A DNA stretch of 64,000 bases from Meandrina meandrites (Eukaryota; Cnidaria; Anthozoa; Scleractinia; Meandrinidae). Numbering within the stretch: the stretch's first letter is position 1; each line of letters opens with the position of its first letter. Below are positions 1 to 10,193 of the stretch, piece by piece. The notes below the pieces were generated by a model. That model was given only the letters and a program-made list of their open reading frames with translations. It did no database searches and was not told where the DNA came from. The position numbers were made by a program, and so were the translations under genes. The DNA lies in assembly GCA_963693305.1 (NCBI GenBank), contig OY855912.1, forward strand, positions 6,115,001-6,179,000, read 5' to 3'.

Positions 1-85
1 AAGGTTTGTTTGACATGGTCCTGGAACCTAGCTTCGATCTTTTTGCGGTCTTTCAATCGTTATATTTGAAAAAAAAAGATCGAAA

Positions 86-170
86 ATGCCAATCTACAAA
101 GCCTGGGATGTAAAACGGGAGACGAGAAAGGCCGTAGCGGCTGGGAGCTTCGAAGAATTTGCTAAAGCAG
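86..170 (+). CDS. Orphan first coding exon resembling the start of a CIDE-N domain (DFF/CAD/ICAD type)
   Basis: An ATG at 86 opens 28 codons that run to a good donor (gcag then gtgagc at 171), leaving phase 1. The peptide has the pattern seen at the start of CIDE-N domains: a basic stretch VKRETRKAV, then AAGSFEEFAKA, matching the family layout R-x2-RK-x-V-x-A-x-S-x-E-E-x3-KA. CIDE-N domains mediate pairing of the apoptotic nuclease DFF40/CAD with its inhibitor DFF45/ICAD. No second CIDE-N exon is visible before 3837. The next exon in the window is phase-compatible but belongs to an extracellular protein, so I do not join them. It could be exon 1 of a gene whose remainder is lost, a stray duplicated exon, or a chance match. 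Confidence 0.4.
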
Positions 171-477
171 GTGAGCTATTTTTGATATCAGAAATTCAAT
201 CTGACATGTACAGCGAGTGTCTTCAAAGAGGGTACGGTACGATAATATTTAGCTTAACTGACCTTTTCAAAGTTTACAATACATGCTGTTTAAATCAGAC
301 CTCTGTTTTATACTGCGAGTCAAATCATTAACTTTTTGCTACAAAAATACAAAAAGGTGTCTTTGTACTTGGTATTTTCGGCCCACGCTCGTTTTAGGGA
401 TTCAAACAATAAACGAGAGAAAAGATAAACGAGATATTAAATAAAAGAGATAAAAAATCTGCTAAGGAAGGACAAAG

Positions 478-615
478 AGGGGAGGGGGGGGGGGGGTACG
501 TTTTTTAAACAACAATTGGGAAGGGGGGTATAATTTTTACCTCCAAATTTTTTGGGGGGGGTTCAGTTTTGAAACACTACACTTTTTTGAAAACCACCGC
601 CCCCCCTGGGACGTA
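478..615. repeat. G/C homopolymer-rich low-complexity segment
   Basis: Runs of 8-14 G are followed about 100 bp later by a run of C near 600. This resembles the G-run ends of the foldback element at 8427-8975, so it may be a decayed relative. Confidence 0.5.
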
Positions 616-1021
616 ATTAACGATCGGTCCCTAAGTCCCAAACGCTTTCAACAGTCACAATTTCAATATTCAGCTCGTATGTCACGGCAGGTTTGCACCA
701 CTAAAGCGCCAGAAGCGAGCAAATACTCTGCAAAACGTCCAATAATCAAAAGCTGGCGGTCGGATGGAATGGACAGTATTCTTTTAAGGCTTCAAACTCA
801 ACGTTGATTCGCAAATTTAAGCCATTTCAATATCCTTTTTAGGGCTAAAGTGAGGGGAATTTCGCTGTTGTCGCATCGTTTTACTTCGTCTCGATTCATT
901 CAAGAATTTGACAGTCACTCATTAAACTTTTAAACCAATGAAATGATTTAGCGTGCGCCATTGATTGTGCATGCAACTGGCTTTTTTTTCAGTGCTCGAA
1001 AAAAGTCATATAATAAATCCT

Positions 1022-1082
1022 TTATTGACCAAGCTCGTTCGGTCAAGATGGCAGGATATTGGCCTCGTTCTTTTTTTGCGTG

Positions 1083-1115
<33 letters not shown>

Positions 1116-1176
1116 CACGCAAAAAAAGAACTCGGCCAATATCCCGCCATCTTGACCGAACGAGCTTGGTCAATAA
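1022..1176. repeat. Near-perfect 155-bp palindrome (foldback MITE)
   Basis: Two arms of about 71 bp (1022-1093 and about 1106-1176) are reverse complements with only a few mismatches around a loop of about 12 bp. The outer ends read ttattgaccaagctcg and its complement. Overlapping reading frames on both strands here are a by-product of the palindrome. Confidence 0.85.
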
Positions 1177-1701
1177 CCCATATGGATTGTTAACTATCGT
1201 CGTTCATTTAGAACTCAACTAATAGTAACAATAAAAAACTAATAATATTGGTTATTTCATTCATATTGTCAGTAATATTATTAGCAATCATAAATATTCC
1301 ATGAATTTTCATTAAATTTCGCAACTGCCGTTTTTTTTCCCCTGTTAGGACGACTTGTGGTTTCTTTCACACTATGTACGCCTGCAAACAAAAGAAAAGT
1401 AGACCATTATGTAATCGAAAACTCAACACAATTTTCTAAATGCCTCGAAAGTGGATACTTTATACAGCATTGCACCACGTCACACATGAACGTGTAACAT
1501 TTAAAAATCATCAAGAGAGCAAAAAGGAACAAGCAATTCTTATGGTTTACTTTAAAATTACTGTAATATAATATGCTGTTACAAAAATAAACGGCATGCA
1601 GTGCCTGCGAAAGGGATGACGTCTCACAAGGGGTCTTAGATAATTTTTAGGAAATTGGTCAAAAAATTAACGTAAATAAAGTAGCTGACAACTTCTGTGT
1701 T

Positions 1702-1764
1702 GATAGCCCGCAAACGCAGTCGTATTTCACAGCCGGAAATACGTCAGCGTTCGCAGGCTATATC
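1702..1764. repeat. Short foldback repeat
   Basis: Inverted arms (gatagcccgcaaacgc and its imperfect complement gcgttcgcaggctatatc) flank a centre with cgtattt/aaatacg. From memory this resembles a very common coral interspersed repeat; family not confirmed. Confidence 0.6.
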
Positions 1765-2723
1765 AGCTGTCACGCTACAAGATAACGAAGTACGATTACA
1801 AGGTCAAATCAAACGCTGTCTCAAATCGTTCACACCGCCTCTTTAAAGATTTATGTTTAATAAATGTAATAGAATTTGCCAAATATAATTTTTGTCTTTC
1901 GTTTATAGGCTTGTATCAGCGCTTTCTAACTGCCTTAGAGTATTTTGCCTTGAGTTTTACGCGCTCCATGTTTCTATTTTTACATTTACATGTAGTGTGC
2001 AGACCATTGTTGATTTTTTGGAAGATATGGAAAGCTACATTATTGTACGATCCTGCCTTTCAACAATGTCGAATTAGCCCTTGTAGCGAGTTGTACCCGC
2101 CTAGACAGTCACTTTCTTCCAAACCAAAACAAAACCTTTAACAAAAATAAAGCGAACGCTTTTGACTGCTAAACACTTTCTATACGACCGGATATTAAAA
2201 CATGCGATATGATTTCTCTTATCAACAAAATGAACTTTCTACGCTATATATTTCATAAACAAACAACAAATCAGAAATTTACAACATAACCTAAGTTATC
2301 ACAGTGGCGGACAAAAAAGATGCGTCCCCAACACAACTGAGTGAAAATGATCAAAAACGTTATTTGCCGCAGAAGATCAAAAACCAAAATGCATCAGTGA
2401 CGCTATTCTCTGTGAAAGAAAATAAACACTTATCCACTTACCTTCACGTTTGTTGTCCGGAACAGTCCTTGAATTAGTAAATATACTGCTGTAGATTATT
2501 AGACTCTTTTCAGCTCAACGCAACTCAAACGGGCAAAAAGCAAAAAGCACAACGAACGAAAACATCACACTGGCATCAACCACGAAACTGCTGCATCATT
2601 AATATCTGTCATAAAGTAATGGTCTTCAAGACAGATCGCTGTATTGCACTCGATCGCACGGAGCTATAAATCATTTTACGAATACGTAAATTTTACGATT
2701 TGAACTCATTCCGACTCCACCGC

Positions 2724-2849
2724 TTAAATAAAACCAAAATAAAGATTTTACACTAAACAAACAACGTAGTATTCGTAAGTTGTAGCTCCGCGCGTTAAAT
2801 AACACCAAAATAAAGATTTCACATTAAACAAACTATGGAACATTCGTAA
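2724..2849. repeat. Two-copy direct repeat, about 71-bp period
   Basis: Segments 2724-2778 and 2795-2849 align over their length: each starts taaata, shares accaaaataaagattt, and ends attcgtaa. Flanking gagctataaatcatt (2662) and a partial complement near 2870 suggest the pair sits inside a small inverted-repeat element. Confidence 0.6.
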
Positions 2850-3836
2850 AATTCTAAATAGGTAAATCATTCATAGCTCCTCGCGAGTAACGTGATTTGA
2901 ACTGCGGCCAAATGCGTATTTTTAGATCTGCGACGACGAAAACACCCAGCGTGCATTTTAAGAACCGGGCGGGCCCCAGGCCCCACCCGGTTAATTATTT
3001 TTTTGATGGTCATTTACTACAGTCATTTACTGACCACACAAGTTGCTTACATGTATTTGGAAATGTCACGCAACAAGCAAGATAGCCCGCGAGCAAGGTC
3101 TCCTCGGGGGCAGCGGTGCGAGCGAAGCGAACGCGCGAGCAACGCGAAAAACGGGTCTCCCGCGGCCGCTCACACACAGTCTAAAATGTCAGCCGTCTTC
3201 TCTTCCTTACCACCCGGAGGAGGGGCTCGCAACAAAAGCGTAGGAGATGAATTACGTTCATCCCTTTGAACTAAAGGGGAGGCGGAATCCAGTTTGCGAT
3301 CGGAATTCTATCACTCCGTCGTTTTTATTTATTTTATTATTAGAGGTCATGATAAGTATAACACAAGTTTTACCTCCATTCCTACGTAGTGACTGTATCC
3401 GCCTATTAAATGGATAAATCTTATGAAAGGGTGTTTTTAAAATGCGGGAGTACACATAAATGCCATTTTCCCGCCAGTTAACATGGGTTTACTGGAAATA
3501 TCTCGTCCACATTTCAAGCAATCCAAAAACTCTGCTCATCTCATGGATCTATTTGTTGCGGTGTTTTGTAAATTTTTTGGTATGTTTGGGAGAAAATAGT
3601 TTTTCTCAAAGCATTTTACAATTTAGAGAAATAATAAGAAATATTGAAGATTTAATGTAGTTTTAAAACTAGAATTTGAAGTTAAAAGCTACTCTGAGAT
3701 GGAGACCAAAACAGTCCCTCGACAACCTGGGGTGATTTTGCGTGCATGGGCGTCAACTGTTGGTGTTCTAAAAATAATTGTCTTTCTTCTTTCCCTTCTT
3801 TAATCCCGTGAATTTTTCACTTCTGTTCTCTTTTAG

Positions 3837-4030
3837 AAAATGAAGTGAATGCACAAGGTGTACAAGCAGGTTCTGCATCGTTGTCTGCTTCCTCAAGAAA
3901 GAGTGTTACCAGTCCTAACTGGCCACACTCCACCAGGAACTTCTCTGCTTCATATGCACGATTAAATCGTCAAGCGGCGCCCGGCGGATGGATGCCAGCG
4001 ACCAACAATGTTGGATCTGAACATCTGGAG
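3837..4030 (+). CDS. Exon: F5/8 type C (discoidin) domain, part 1
   Basis: Acceptor ttctcttttag ends at 3836; donor gtatgg starts at 4031; 194 nt, entering in phase 1 and leaving in phase 0. The peptide shows the family landmarks in order: GVQAGS (equivalent to the GMESG stretch), SASSRKS, ASYARLN, GGWMPATNN and EHLE, leading into the next exon. F5/8C domains bind carbohydrate, phospholipid or matrix ligands in secreted and membrane proteins. The cysteine usually found just before the GMESG stretch is absent here. It is the first recognisable exon of the big gene; the leader-peptide exon upstream is not found. A chance reading is unlikely because three exons together rebuild one whole domain in phase. 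Confidence 0.85.
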
Positions 4031-4286
4031 GTATGGAGATATAGTTTATCGTAATCGTATTAGATTTCTAAAACAAATGCTGAAATTGGTTTCCTAAGCT
4101 ATCGTACACTATCAGTTATTAGCACAACCGGTGACCGATTATTAGGCAAACTCGCAATGTGACTGGCTGCGCAATGTGATTGGTTATACCAGGAGGGAGG
4201 GGGCGGCTCTATTGTTTGCCATTATTTCCGCGTGACCGACTCATCACTGCCAGCGTGACGTCACATAGCAACAAGTTCTTCGCTTC

Positions 4287-4368
4287 GCACTCCGGTTAGC
4301 CCAACGAGCACTCCGGTTAGCCTAACGAGCACTCCGGTTAGCCTAAGTAGCACTCCGGTTAGCCTACG
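4287..4368. repeat. 21-bp tandem repeat, four copies
   Basis: The unit gcactccggttagcctaacga recurs at 4287, 4308, 4329 and 4350 with few changes. Confidence 0.85.
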
Positions 4369-4448
4369 TTAACTTTGGTTGCTTGCGGTTAGCCTTTATA
4401 TTGGGGTTATAAGATATATATCCAACATTTCCACTTTTCTGGCAGCTA

Positions 4449-4518
4449 GTCCTTGGTAGTTTAGTGGGTATGATTCTCGCTTGGTAATCTGACTACCCGA
4501 GTTCTAGTCCTCTAGTTG
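4449..4518 (+). repeat. tRNA-like sequence, probably a SINE head or tRNA pseudogene
   Basis: It contains an A-box-like tagtttagtgggta and a B-box-like gagttctagtcc about 40 bp apart, with the tgattctcgctt stretch typical of tRNA-Pro-like D/anticodon arms. The acceptor stem does not pair well, so a working tRNA is unlikely. Confidence 0.4.
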
Positions 4519-5194
4519 TCAACTTTTTTTTAACTTGAAAAAAAATAGTTAAGTGCGATTTATACTTCATGTATGAAGATTTTTTAAGTCTCGCACTGAA
4601 AAAGCTCCGGTAGGTAGATGTTAAAAAGTCCTAAGCTTCGCTCGCTCAGTTTTCCGTCGGGACGCCATTGAAGTGATATCAAAAAGCCTAAAAAGCCAAA
4701 GCTTAGGCAGCTTTTGTCCACTGATTGATCGTAAGTGTACAAGCTTTGTTGTAAATATTGTCGGTGTGCTTAACCTCTTGTTGTTTTGTACTTCCGTTTG
4801 TTTGTAATTTTGACCAATTTACTTCGGGACAAGTGGCGAGTCCGCCATCTTGACATCGGGACTACTTAAGTCCACCCAAAACATCTTCTGTTTTCTCTTA
4901 AAGTTTTCAACCGATCGAACTCATAAAAGGACGTTTTATTCTTTAAAAGCAAAGGTTTTAACCCGTGGTTAGTTCGTACTAATCGAATCAGCCATTCTGC
5001 TCATCAATCCTTTTGAGTGCGAAAGTCGCGAAGGTGCTGTTAACTTCTTTCGATTTCGTTGCCTTTTTAAACCAACATCTTTTTTGAAAATTCTAGTTAC
5101 CCAGGTTTTGAAGGGAAATCTGACTGGATTAGTCTACTCAGTTTGTCGGAGTTCTTGTGTTGTAGTCTTCCTGGTTTTCTAGCGCAGTGTTTGA

Positions 5195-5450
5195 AATGTG
5201 TTGGCTTGACTGCCTGCCTGCATTTACTTAAACTGCTTTGAATTTAGTTGGCTTATTGACCGCCTGTGTTTACAATTTGTTGGCTTGTCTGTGTTCTGAC
5301 TGCCTGTGTGCAATTTGTTGTTGACTGCTTGTGTTTATAATTTGTTGGCTCGTCTGTATTTTCTGCCTGTCTGTGTTTAAATTTTGTTGGCTTGCTTATT
5401 GCCTGTGCTAAAATCTGTTAGATCGTTTTATGCCTGTTTAACATTTGTTG
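5195..5450. repeat. Degenerate minisatellite
   Basis: Repeated variants of tttgttggcttg and actgcctgtgttt occur about every 50-60 bp in five or so imperfect copies. Confidence 0.65.
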
Positions 5451-5451
5451 T

Positions 5452-6144
5452 CAAGGGCACCCAACGGAATATTTCGGTAAAATATCTGTTCGGATGGAAG
5501 GTCGCCTAAGAATTTCGAAATTTTTTTCCAGCGACGCTCTAGACTTCTCAAATTTTTTCGGAAAACCATAAAGTTTCCCTAGAATTTTCGGAATTGATGT
5601 GCTCACTTTTATCATGTCCCATAATTTTCGGACGGTTTTGTTTGTTCTCTAAAATTTTCGTTTGGCTTAATTATTCCAAAAGCTGCTAAAAGTTTCGGTG
5701 AGCATTAGAGGTAATCAGGAATGTACGTGAACCTAATGACCGCGTACTCCATCCTGTCGTATAATTTACACCCCCTAACGTTTTCGGATGAATAGGTTTA
5801 ACGCCTATAATATTCGGATAAACATTTATATTGCCTAGTATTTTCGCGAAATTTCGATAGGCACACGTATAACGGAAAACTTCCCCTAAAATTTTCTAGT
5901 GAAAATATGGTCTCTCAGTGTCCTCGAACTTTCGACAAGATCCATCAGGATAGCTAAAACTTTCGGATGACTCAAAAAAGGACCCTAGAATTTTGGAAAC
6001 GACGAAAGTTCCCCTTAAATATCCGAACAGATAAATATTTTTTAGGGCATCTCCAAATTAACTAAAAAGCCTTCTAGAACATAGAGAAATCCATTTACGA
6101 CACTTCTGACGTCTTTGGAAAGATTCGGTCGTTGGGTGCCCCTG
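5452..6144. mobile_element. TIR transposon copy 1 (uninterrupted, 693 bp, non-autonomous)
   Basis: Ends are caagggcacccaacg and its complement cgttgggtgcccctg, giving a 15-bp TIR with one mismatch. The direct repeat tgttgt(c) lies at 5446-5451 and 6145-6150, a 6-7 bp target duplication. There is no coding capacity. The interior is a striking series of short gaattttcgg-like motifs. It is the intact reference for the fragmented copy at 9601-23262. The CAGGGG termini recall hAT elements, but the duplication is shorter than the usual 8 bp, so the superfamily is open. Confidence 0.85.
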
Positions 6145-6310
6145 TGTTGTCTTCTCATGCTTTTTTTGGGGGGGGGGGGGTTAAATAACTGCTATATAAT
6201 TGTACTTTGTGAAAAATAATTTAGTTTAATAAATTTAAGAAAATTATAGTAAATAAATATGTGAAAAATACTTATGGGCTCTTTTGCAGGTTATGGTCTA
6301 TGGTCACATT

Positions 6311-6454
6311 ACAAACTAACACCTTGCTGGTGAGCAAGCTAATTGCACTGGGATATACGATATACAAAACAAATCAACCTTAACCCCCGGGCCTTAACCA
6401 ATCATGCTGTATGTCCCAGAGCATAGCTTGCTCACCAGCAGGGTGTTATTTTGT
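6311..6454. repeat. Foldback MITE, about 144 bp
   Basis: Arms at 6311-6341 and 6424-6454 are complementary (core ttgctggtgagcaagcta against tagcttgctcaccagca). Confidence 0.75.
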
Positions 6455-6950
6455 ACCATGTATTTTGAATAATTTGGTTAATAAAATTGGAAGAAAAATA
6501 AACCCCTGAATTGAATAAAAATGTAGAAAAGTGTAAATTGTTGGTAGTAGCATTGTTGGTCTATGATTATTTTACCTTTTGATATTACATATCATACACA
6601 CCATGTTACAATGGCAGTCATTTCTTTCCCAAGTCTATCAAAACTTTCATGTTCTCTTCACATCCCTTCACCATCTTTTGAGAAAAATAAATGCAACTCA
6701 TTCCTCTGGAACATTGCACTGCCAAGTGATCCACAGTCAAATTATGGGATGGGCTAAAAGTGTTGGTGTCTTTTTACTGCCCTTTTTAAATACAAGGCTG
6801 AGAAACCTTTTTGTTTACATGTGTTCTTATCACAGTCTCAAAGAAGTGTGCAAGTGTTTAAGTAAACCACCACAACAAAAAATTATTAACAAACAAATAT
6901 TGTTGGAGATGCTTTTATTTCTTGTCAGTACATTTTGTTGCACATAAAAG

Positions 6951-7220
6951 CAAGATGGTCTGGGTTCCAGTCCTGGCCGGGGTCATCGTGTTGTGTTCTT
7001 GGGAAAGTCACTTTACTCTCATATGTAGTGCCTCTCTCCACCCAGGTGTATGGGTACGGGCAAACTTATGCTGGGGGTAACCCTGCGATGGACTAGCATC
7101 CCATCCAGGAGGAGTAGAAATACTCCTAGTTGCCTATTGTAATGCTACAGAAACCGAAATAAGCTCCAGCAATATGGGCCTGCCACTTGCTTGGGTGCAG
7201 ACTTTACCTTAAAAAGTGAC
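6951..7220 (+). mobile_element. tRNA-derived SINE, 5'-truncated
   Basis: A B-box-like ggttccagtcc at 6963 is followed by the widespread cnidarian SINE body: tgtgttcttgggaaagtcac, ctctctccacccaggtg, and the tail ggtaaccctgcgatggacta. The A-box half is missing. Family name not verified. Confidence 0.65.
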
Positions 7221-7884
7221 ATCCCCTGAAAGAATAAATAAATATAATAAACAAACTTCTTATGCATGCATGCTATTTCAGGGTTTTCAAACAAGCTGGT
7301 CATAGCAATCACCTCGCAACAAACAAGCTAACTCAGCTGGCTTCTCTTCCAGTTGCTGATGCCTACTTCGAAACAAGATTTTTGAAACCCCTGTATTTTT
7401 TTCTGTATTTATTACTTTATATAACTCAATACATCCTCATTTATGATGTCTTAAGTTGCCAGTGACTATGTACAATAACTGAATATCTAATGATAACTCA
7501 GTTTTGCCATAAAAAGGTACGACTGGCAACTAAGTGCATGCTCCAAAGCACCTGTCTCACATACAATACTAACATATACTGAGGAGACAGAGCTAAATAT
7601 GTTGGAAATATCTACTCTAAAAAAATATTTATCAAAAGATGAAATCTATGAATTTAAAACACTCACCCACCACATCAACCAAAAGCATAAGTTGTGTTGT
7701 GTTAGAAATCAACAAAACTAAACAACAAGCTGTGATATACCCAAGAAAAAAACCAATGTACCAGAACCAAAACAACAGTCATATTTATCTGAACAGTGAC
7801 CGTACTTCTGGGTTATACTTTCATCGGCAAAGTATTGTTAATTAACTGATCATTAATATGTTTATTTGTAACATATCTCACTAG

Positions 7885-8019
7885 GTTCGGCTGTCCAAGG
7901 AAGCTTATATAACGGACGTGGCTACCCAAGGCCGGTATGGGGGATCTCAATACACCACATCCTACTCACTCCAGTATCTTGATCCGTATCTTTCTCCAGA
8001 TACATGGAGAGATGTTAAG
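7885..8019 (+). CDS. Exon: F5/8 type C domain, part 2
   Basis: Acceptor ctcactag ends at 7884; donor gtagtg at 8020; 135 nt, phase 0-0, 45 codons. It contains the core strands of the discoidin fold: DVATQGRYGG (equivalent to the VTGVxTQGR strand), TTSYSLQY and a tryptophan in DTWRDVK. It continues exactly from the previous exon and into 9282. The donor (aag then gtagtg) is weaker than its neighbours but is the only one in phase. Confidence 0.85.
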
Positions 8020-8426
8020 GTAGTGGTGCGCTTGTGTTAGCTTGGTGGAAAGTAGTTGGTCCACAGACGTTTCTATGTTTTTCTTTTAGTTAGCAAATGT
8101 AAAACGGTAGAATAAATGAAATTATTCGCACGTCGGAGAGAAACAAGCTCACCTTGAGTACACCAATTTAAAGAATTGACCTGAAGAAAAAAAGCTTCGA
8201 AAAATTAAGGGCTTCACTTGAAATTAATATTATAGCCAGTTATTTCAGCCAGTGTAAACTGTAAGTATCGTTTGACAAAACTTGTTGATCAATTCGGGAA
8301 TATGCTTGTAACCAGGTTGTAAAGCTTACTGTCAATTTGTATCGCCCCCATGCGTAAGCCCGCGAAGTTTGATAACATTTTGGTGAACTCTAGAGAAGAA
8401 TTGGTGTCTAGAGAAGGGTGGTGATG

Positions 8427-8975
8427 CCCGGGGGGGGGGGGGGGTACTCCCTATAATGGCCTATACGGGGAGGCTCCGCCCGAAAGGGGTACCTTTTTCA
8501 GTCTTCAGGTATATAAAAGGGTAGGGATTTCACAAGTTTAGGTATATGAAAGGGTAGGAAAATCTTCGTTCGGGTTTTAAAAAGGGCCTTGAATTAAAAC
8601 AGATCAAGCAGACGCAACTTATGACTGTTTCATTTTAATTTATTACGCGCTACGTGAAAAAAATGACAAGAAGACTTCCTGTTTTAACGATTTAATCATA
8701 AGGCGGGCCAGTGAGAGTGGTTACAAATTAAACTACAGTAGTTAGGTTCGAATTACATTCAGTCGGAATAAAGTTCATTCCAGGCGTTTAGAAAAAGGAA
8801 AACAGTCTTCTTAAGAAGGTATATGAAAGGGGTGCCTTTTTCCAATAAAAGGTATACGAAAGGTGTGCCTTTTTTGAAAAAAATGGTATATAAAAGGGTA
8901 AGGGGTTGGACCTCGGGGCGGAGCCTCCCCGTATAAAACTTTTTTAAGTACCCCCCCCCCCCCCCCCCCCCCGGG
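8427..8975. mobile_element. Foldback element with poly-G/poly-C ends and 8-bp target duplication
   Basis: Inverted ends pair over cccggggg and the inner tatacggggaggctccgcc against ggcggagcctccccgtata. The 8-bp direct repeat tggtgatg flanks it at 8419-8426 and 8976-8983 (11 bp if the ambiguous ggg is counted). Inside are reiterated tatataaaagggtagg-like motifs. No transposase. Confidence 0.8.
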
Positions 8976-9281
8976 TGGTGATGTCTGTGTTGCAGCCAAT
9001 TCAATATACTCATTGGGGTGGACAAAGTAGGTTTTGAAAGTCACGTTTCCGTCACACAACACGTGGCGCCTGCAAATGCAAAATCATCGACACTGGATTC
9101 TGTTTTGGTGCACTGCGCCATTCTTCGCTACTGAAAGCTTGTTACTGCGATACACTGATGCAGTTTTGCTTCTCATTATTCCAAATTTAGGCAGCTATGG
9201 TTTTGCTTGGTATTTGATGTAAACAGACTAAGTTCATTAGTTTCGACGCGGTTTTCATTATTTTCTTTTGAACGTTTTCAG

Positions 9282-9444
9282 GAGAATGGTGAAGTAAAGA
9301 CCTTTACAGGAAACACCAACACGAACACGGTGAAGAAGAATGCTCTTCCCGCGGAGATTTACACGAAAGGTATCCGCTTTATTCCCAAGTCATACAGTGG
9401 TGGAAATATCGCGCTTAGAGTTGAACTTTACGGTTACCCCGCAG
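9282..9444 (+). CDS. Exon: F5/8 type C domain, part 3 (C-terminal end)
   Basis: Acceptor cgttttcag ends at 9281; donor gtatgt at 9445; 163 nt, entering phase 0 and leaving phase 1. It closes the discoidin domain with FTGNTNTNT, a gap, AEIYTKGIRFIPKSY, then IALRVELYGY. Family members normally end ELYGC. Here the cysteine is tyrosine, matching the missing N-terminal cysteine in part 1, so the usual disulfide has been lost as a pair. The next exon in phase is either 23652 or the transposon-broken candidate at 9581. Confidence 0.9.
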
Positions 9445-9580
9445 GTATGTTGAATTTTGTTTAAAACACTGTCCTGGTGAATGAACACCAGCTTTATCTT
9501 ATACCGTGAACATTAGATGTGTAAATGTTGCTATAATAAAGTTACATAGTGCATGTTCTTCTTTTATCTCTTCGTCGCAG

Positions 9581-9600
9581 CCGATCCAAATCGCATGTGT
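9581..9600 (+). pseudogene. Candidate exon of the extracellular gene split by transposon insertion (continues at 23269)
   Basis: A strong polypyrimidine tract and AG (ctcttcgtcgcag) ends at 9580 and would accept phase 1, exactly what the 9282-9444 exon supplies. In that phase the frame is open across the target duplication and, beyond the element, on from 23269 for about 27 more codons with two cysteines, until a stop near 23350. No convincing donor is seen after it. I infer a former or alternative exon in which the element at 9601-23262 landed; the alternative is a chance acceptor. Confidence 0.35.
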
Positions 9601-10193
9601 CAGGGGCACCCAACGGAATATTTCGGTAAAATATCTGGTCGCCTAAGAATTTCGAAATTTTTTCCCAGCGACGCTCTAGACTTCTCAAATTTTTTCGGAA
9701 AACCATAAAGTTTCCCTAGAATTTTCGGAATTGATGTGCTCACTTTTATCATGTCCCATAATTTTCGGACGGTTTTGTTTGTTCTCTAAAATTTTCGTTT
9801 GGCTTAATTATTCCAAAAAACTGCTAAAAGTTTCGGTGAGCATTAGAGGTAATCAGGAATGTACGTGAACCTAATGAAAGATAAAGGCAATTGAGGTGAT
9901 TGAGCTCGGCATTAGCCTACTTATCAGATTATTGGAGAAGTTATTTTTGTGGTCAGAGCATCTAAAACGATCAAATTATTCGGTTTTGACCGTAAAAAGA
10001 TTCCTACGCCAACAACAATCCCTTGATCGGTTCAGAAACGCTCGTAAACCTACAAGAAAAGGTGTTTGTCCTTGTACAGTATATGCAGTGTTTCGTCACC
10101 AAATGTGAGATCAGAACGGAAATATAAAGAAAAGCCTATGTTTTCAGCTTTGCTTCTTTCTAAATGCCAGCAGTGCGTGCCTATTATGTATTA

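Larger units (their letters stand above)
171..3836. other. Stretch without recognised genes; repeat-derived DNA
   Basis: No supported gene. It holds G-runs (478-615), foldback repeats (1022-1176, 1702-1764), a two-copy direct repeat (2724-2849), a short GC hairpin at 2962-2991 and GC-rich interspersed-repeat sequence at about 3084-3170. The remaining short reading frames lack family resemblance or splice support. Confidence 0.6.
4031..7884. other. Intron of the extracellular gene, filled with repeats
   Basis: Donor at 4031, acceptor ctcactag at 7884. Contents: 21-bp tandem repeat, tRNA-like SINE head, minisatellite, a 693-bp TIR element, a small foldback, a G-run at about 6167-6180 and a SINE. 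No other gene is supported; reading frames at 6563-6947 and 7639-7845 have no family resemblance. Confidence 0.6.

Noticed and set aside
948..1155. Two overlapping ORFs on opposite strands
   Set aside because: They arise from the palindrome at 1022-1176.
4449..4518. Functional tRNA gene
   Set aside because: A- and B-box-like motifs exist but the acceptor stem and B box are degraded.
9896..10108. 70-codon ORF inside the first nested insertion
   Set aside because: No recognisable motif and no supporting splice or poly(A) context.
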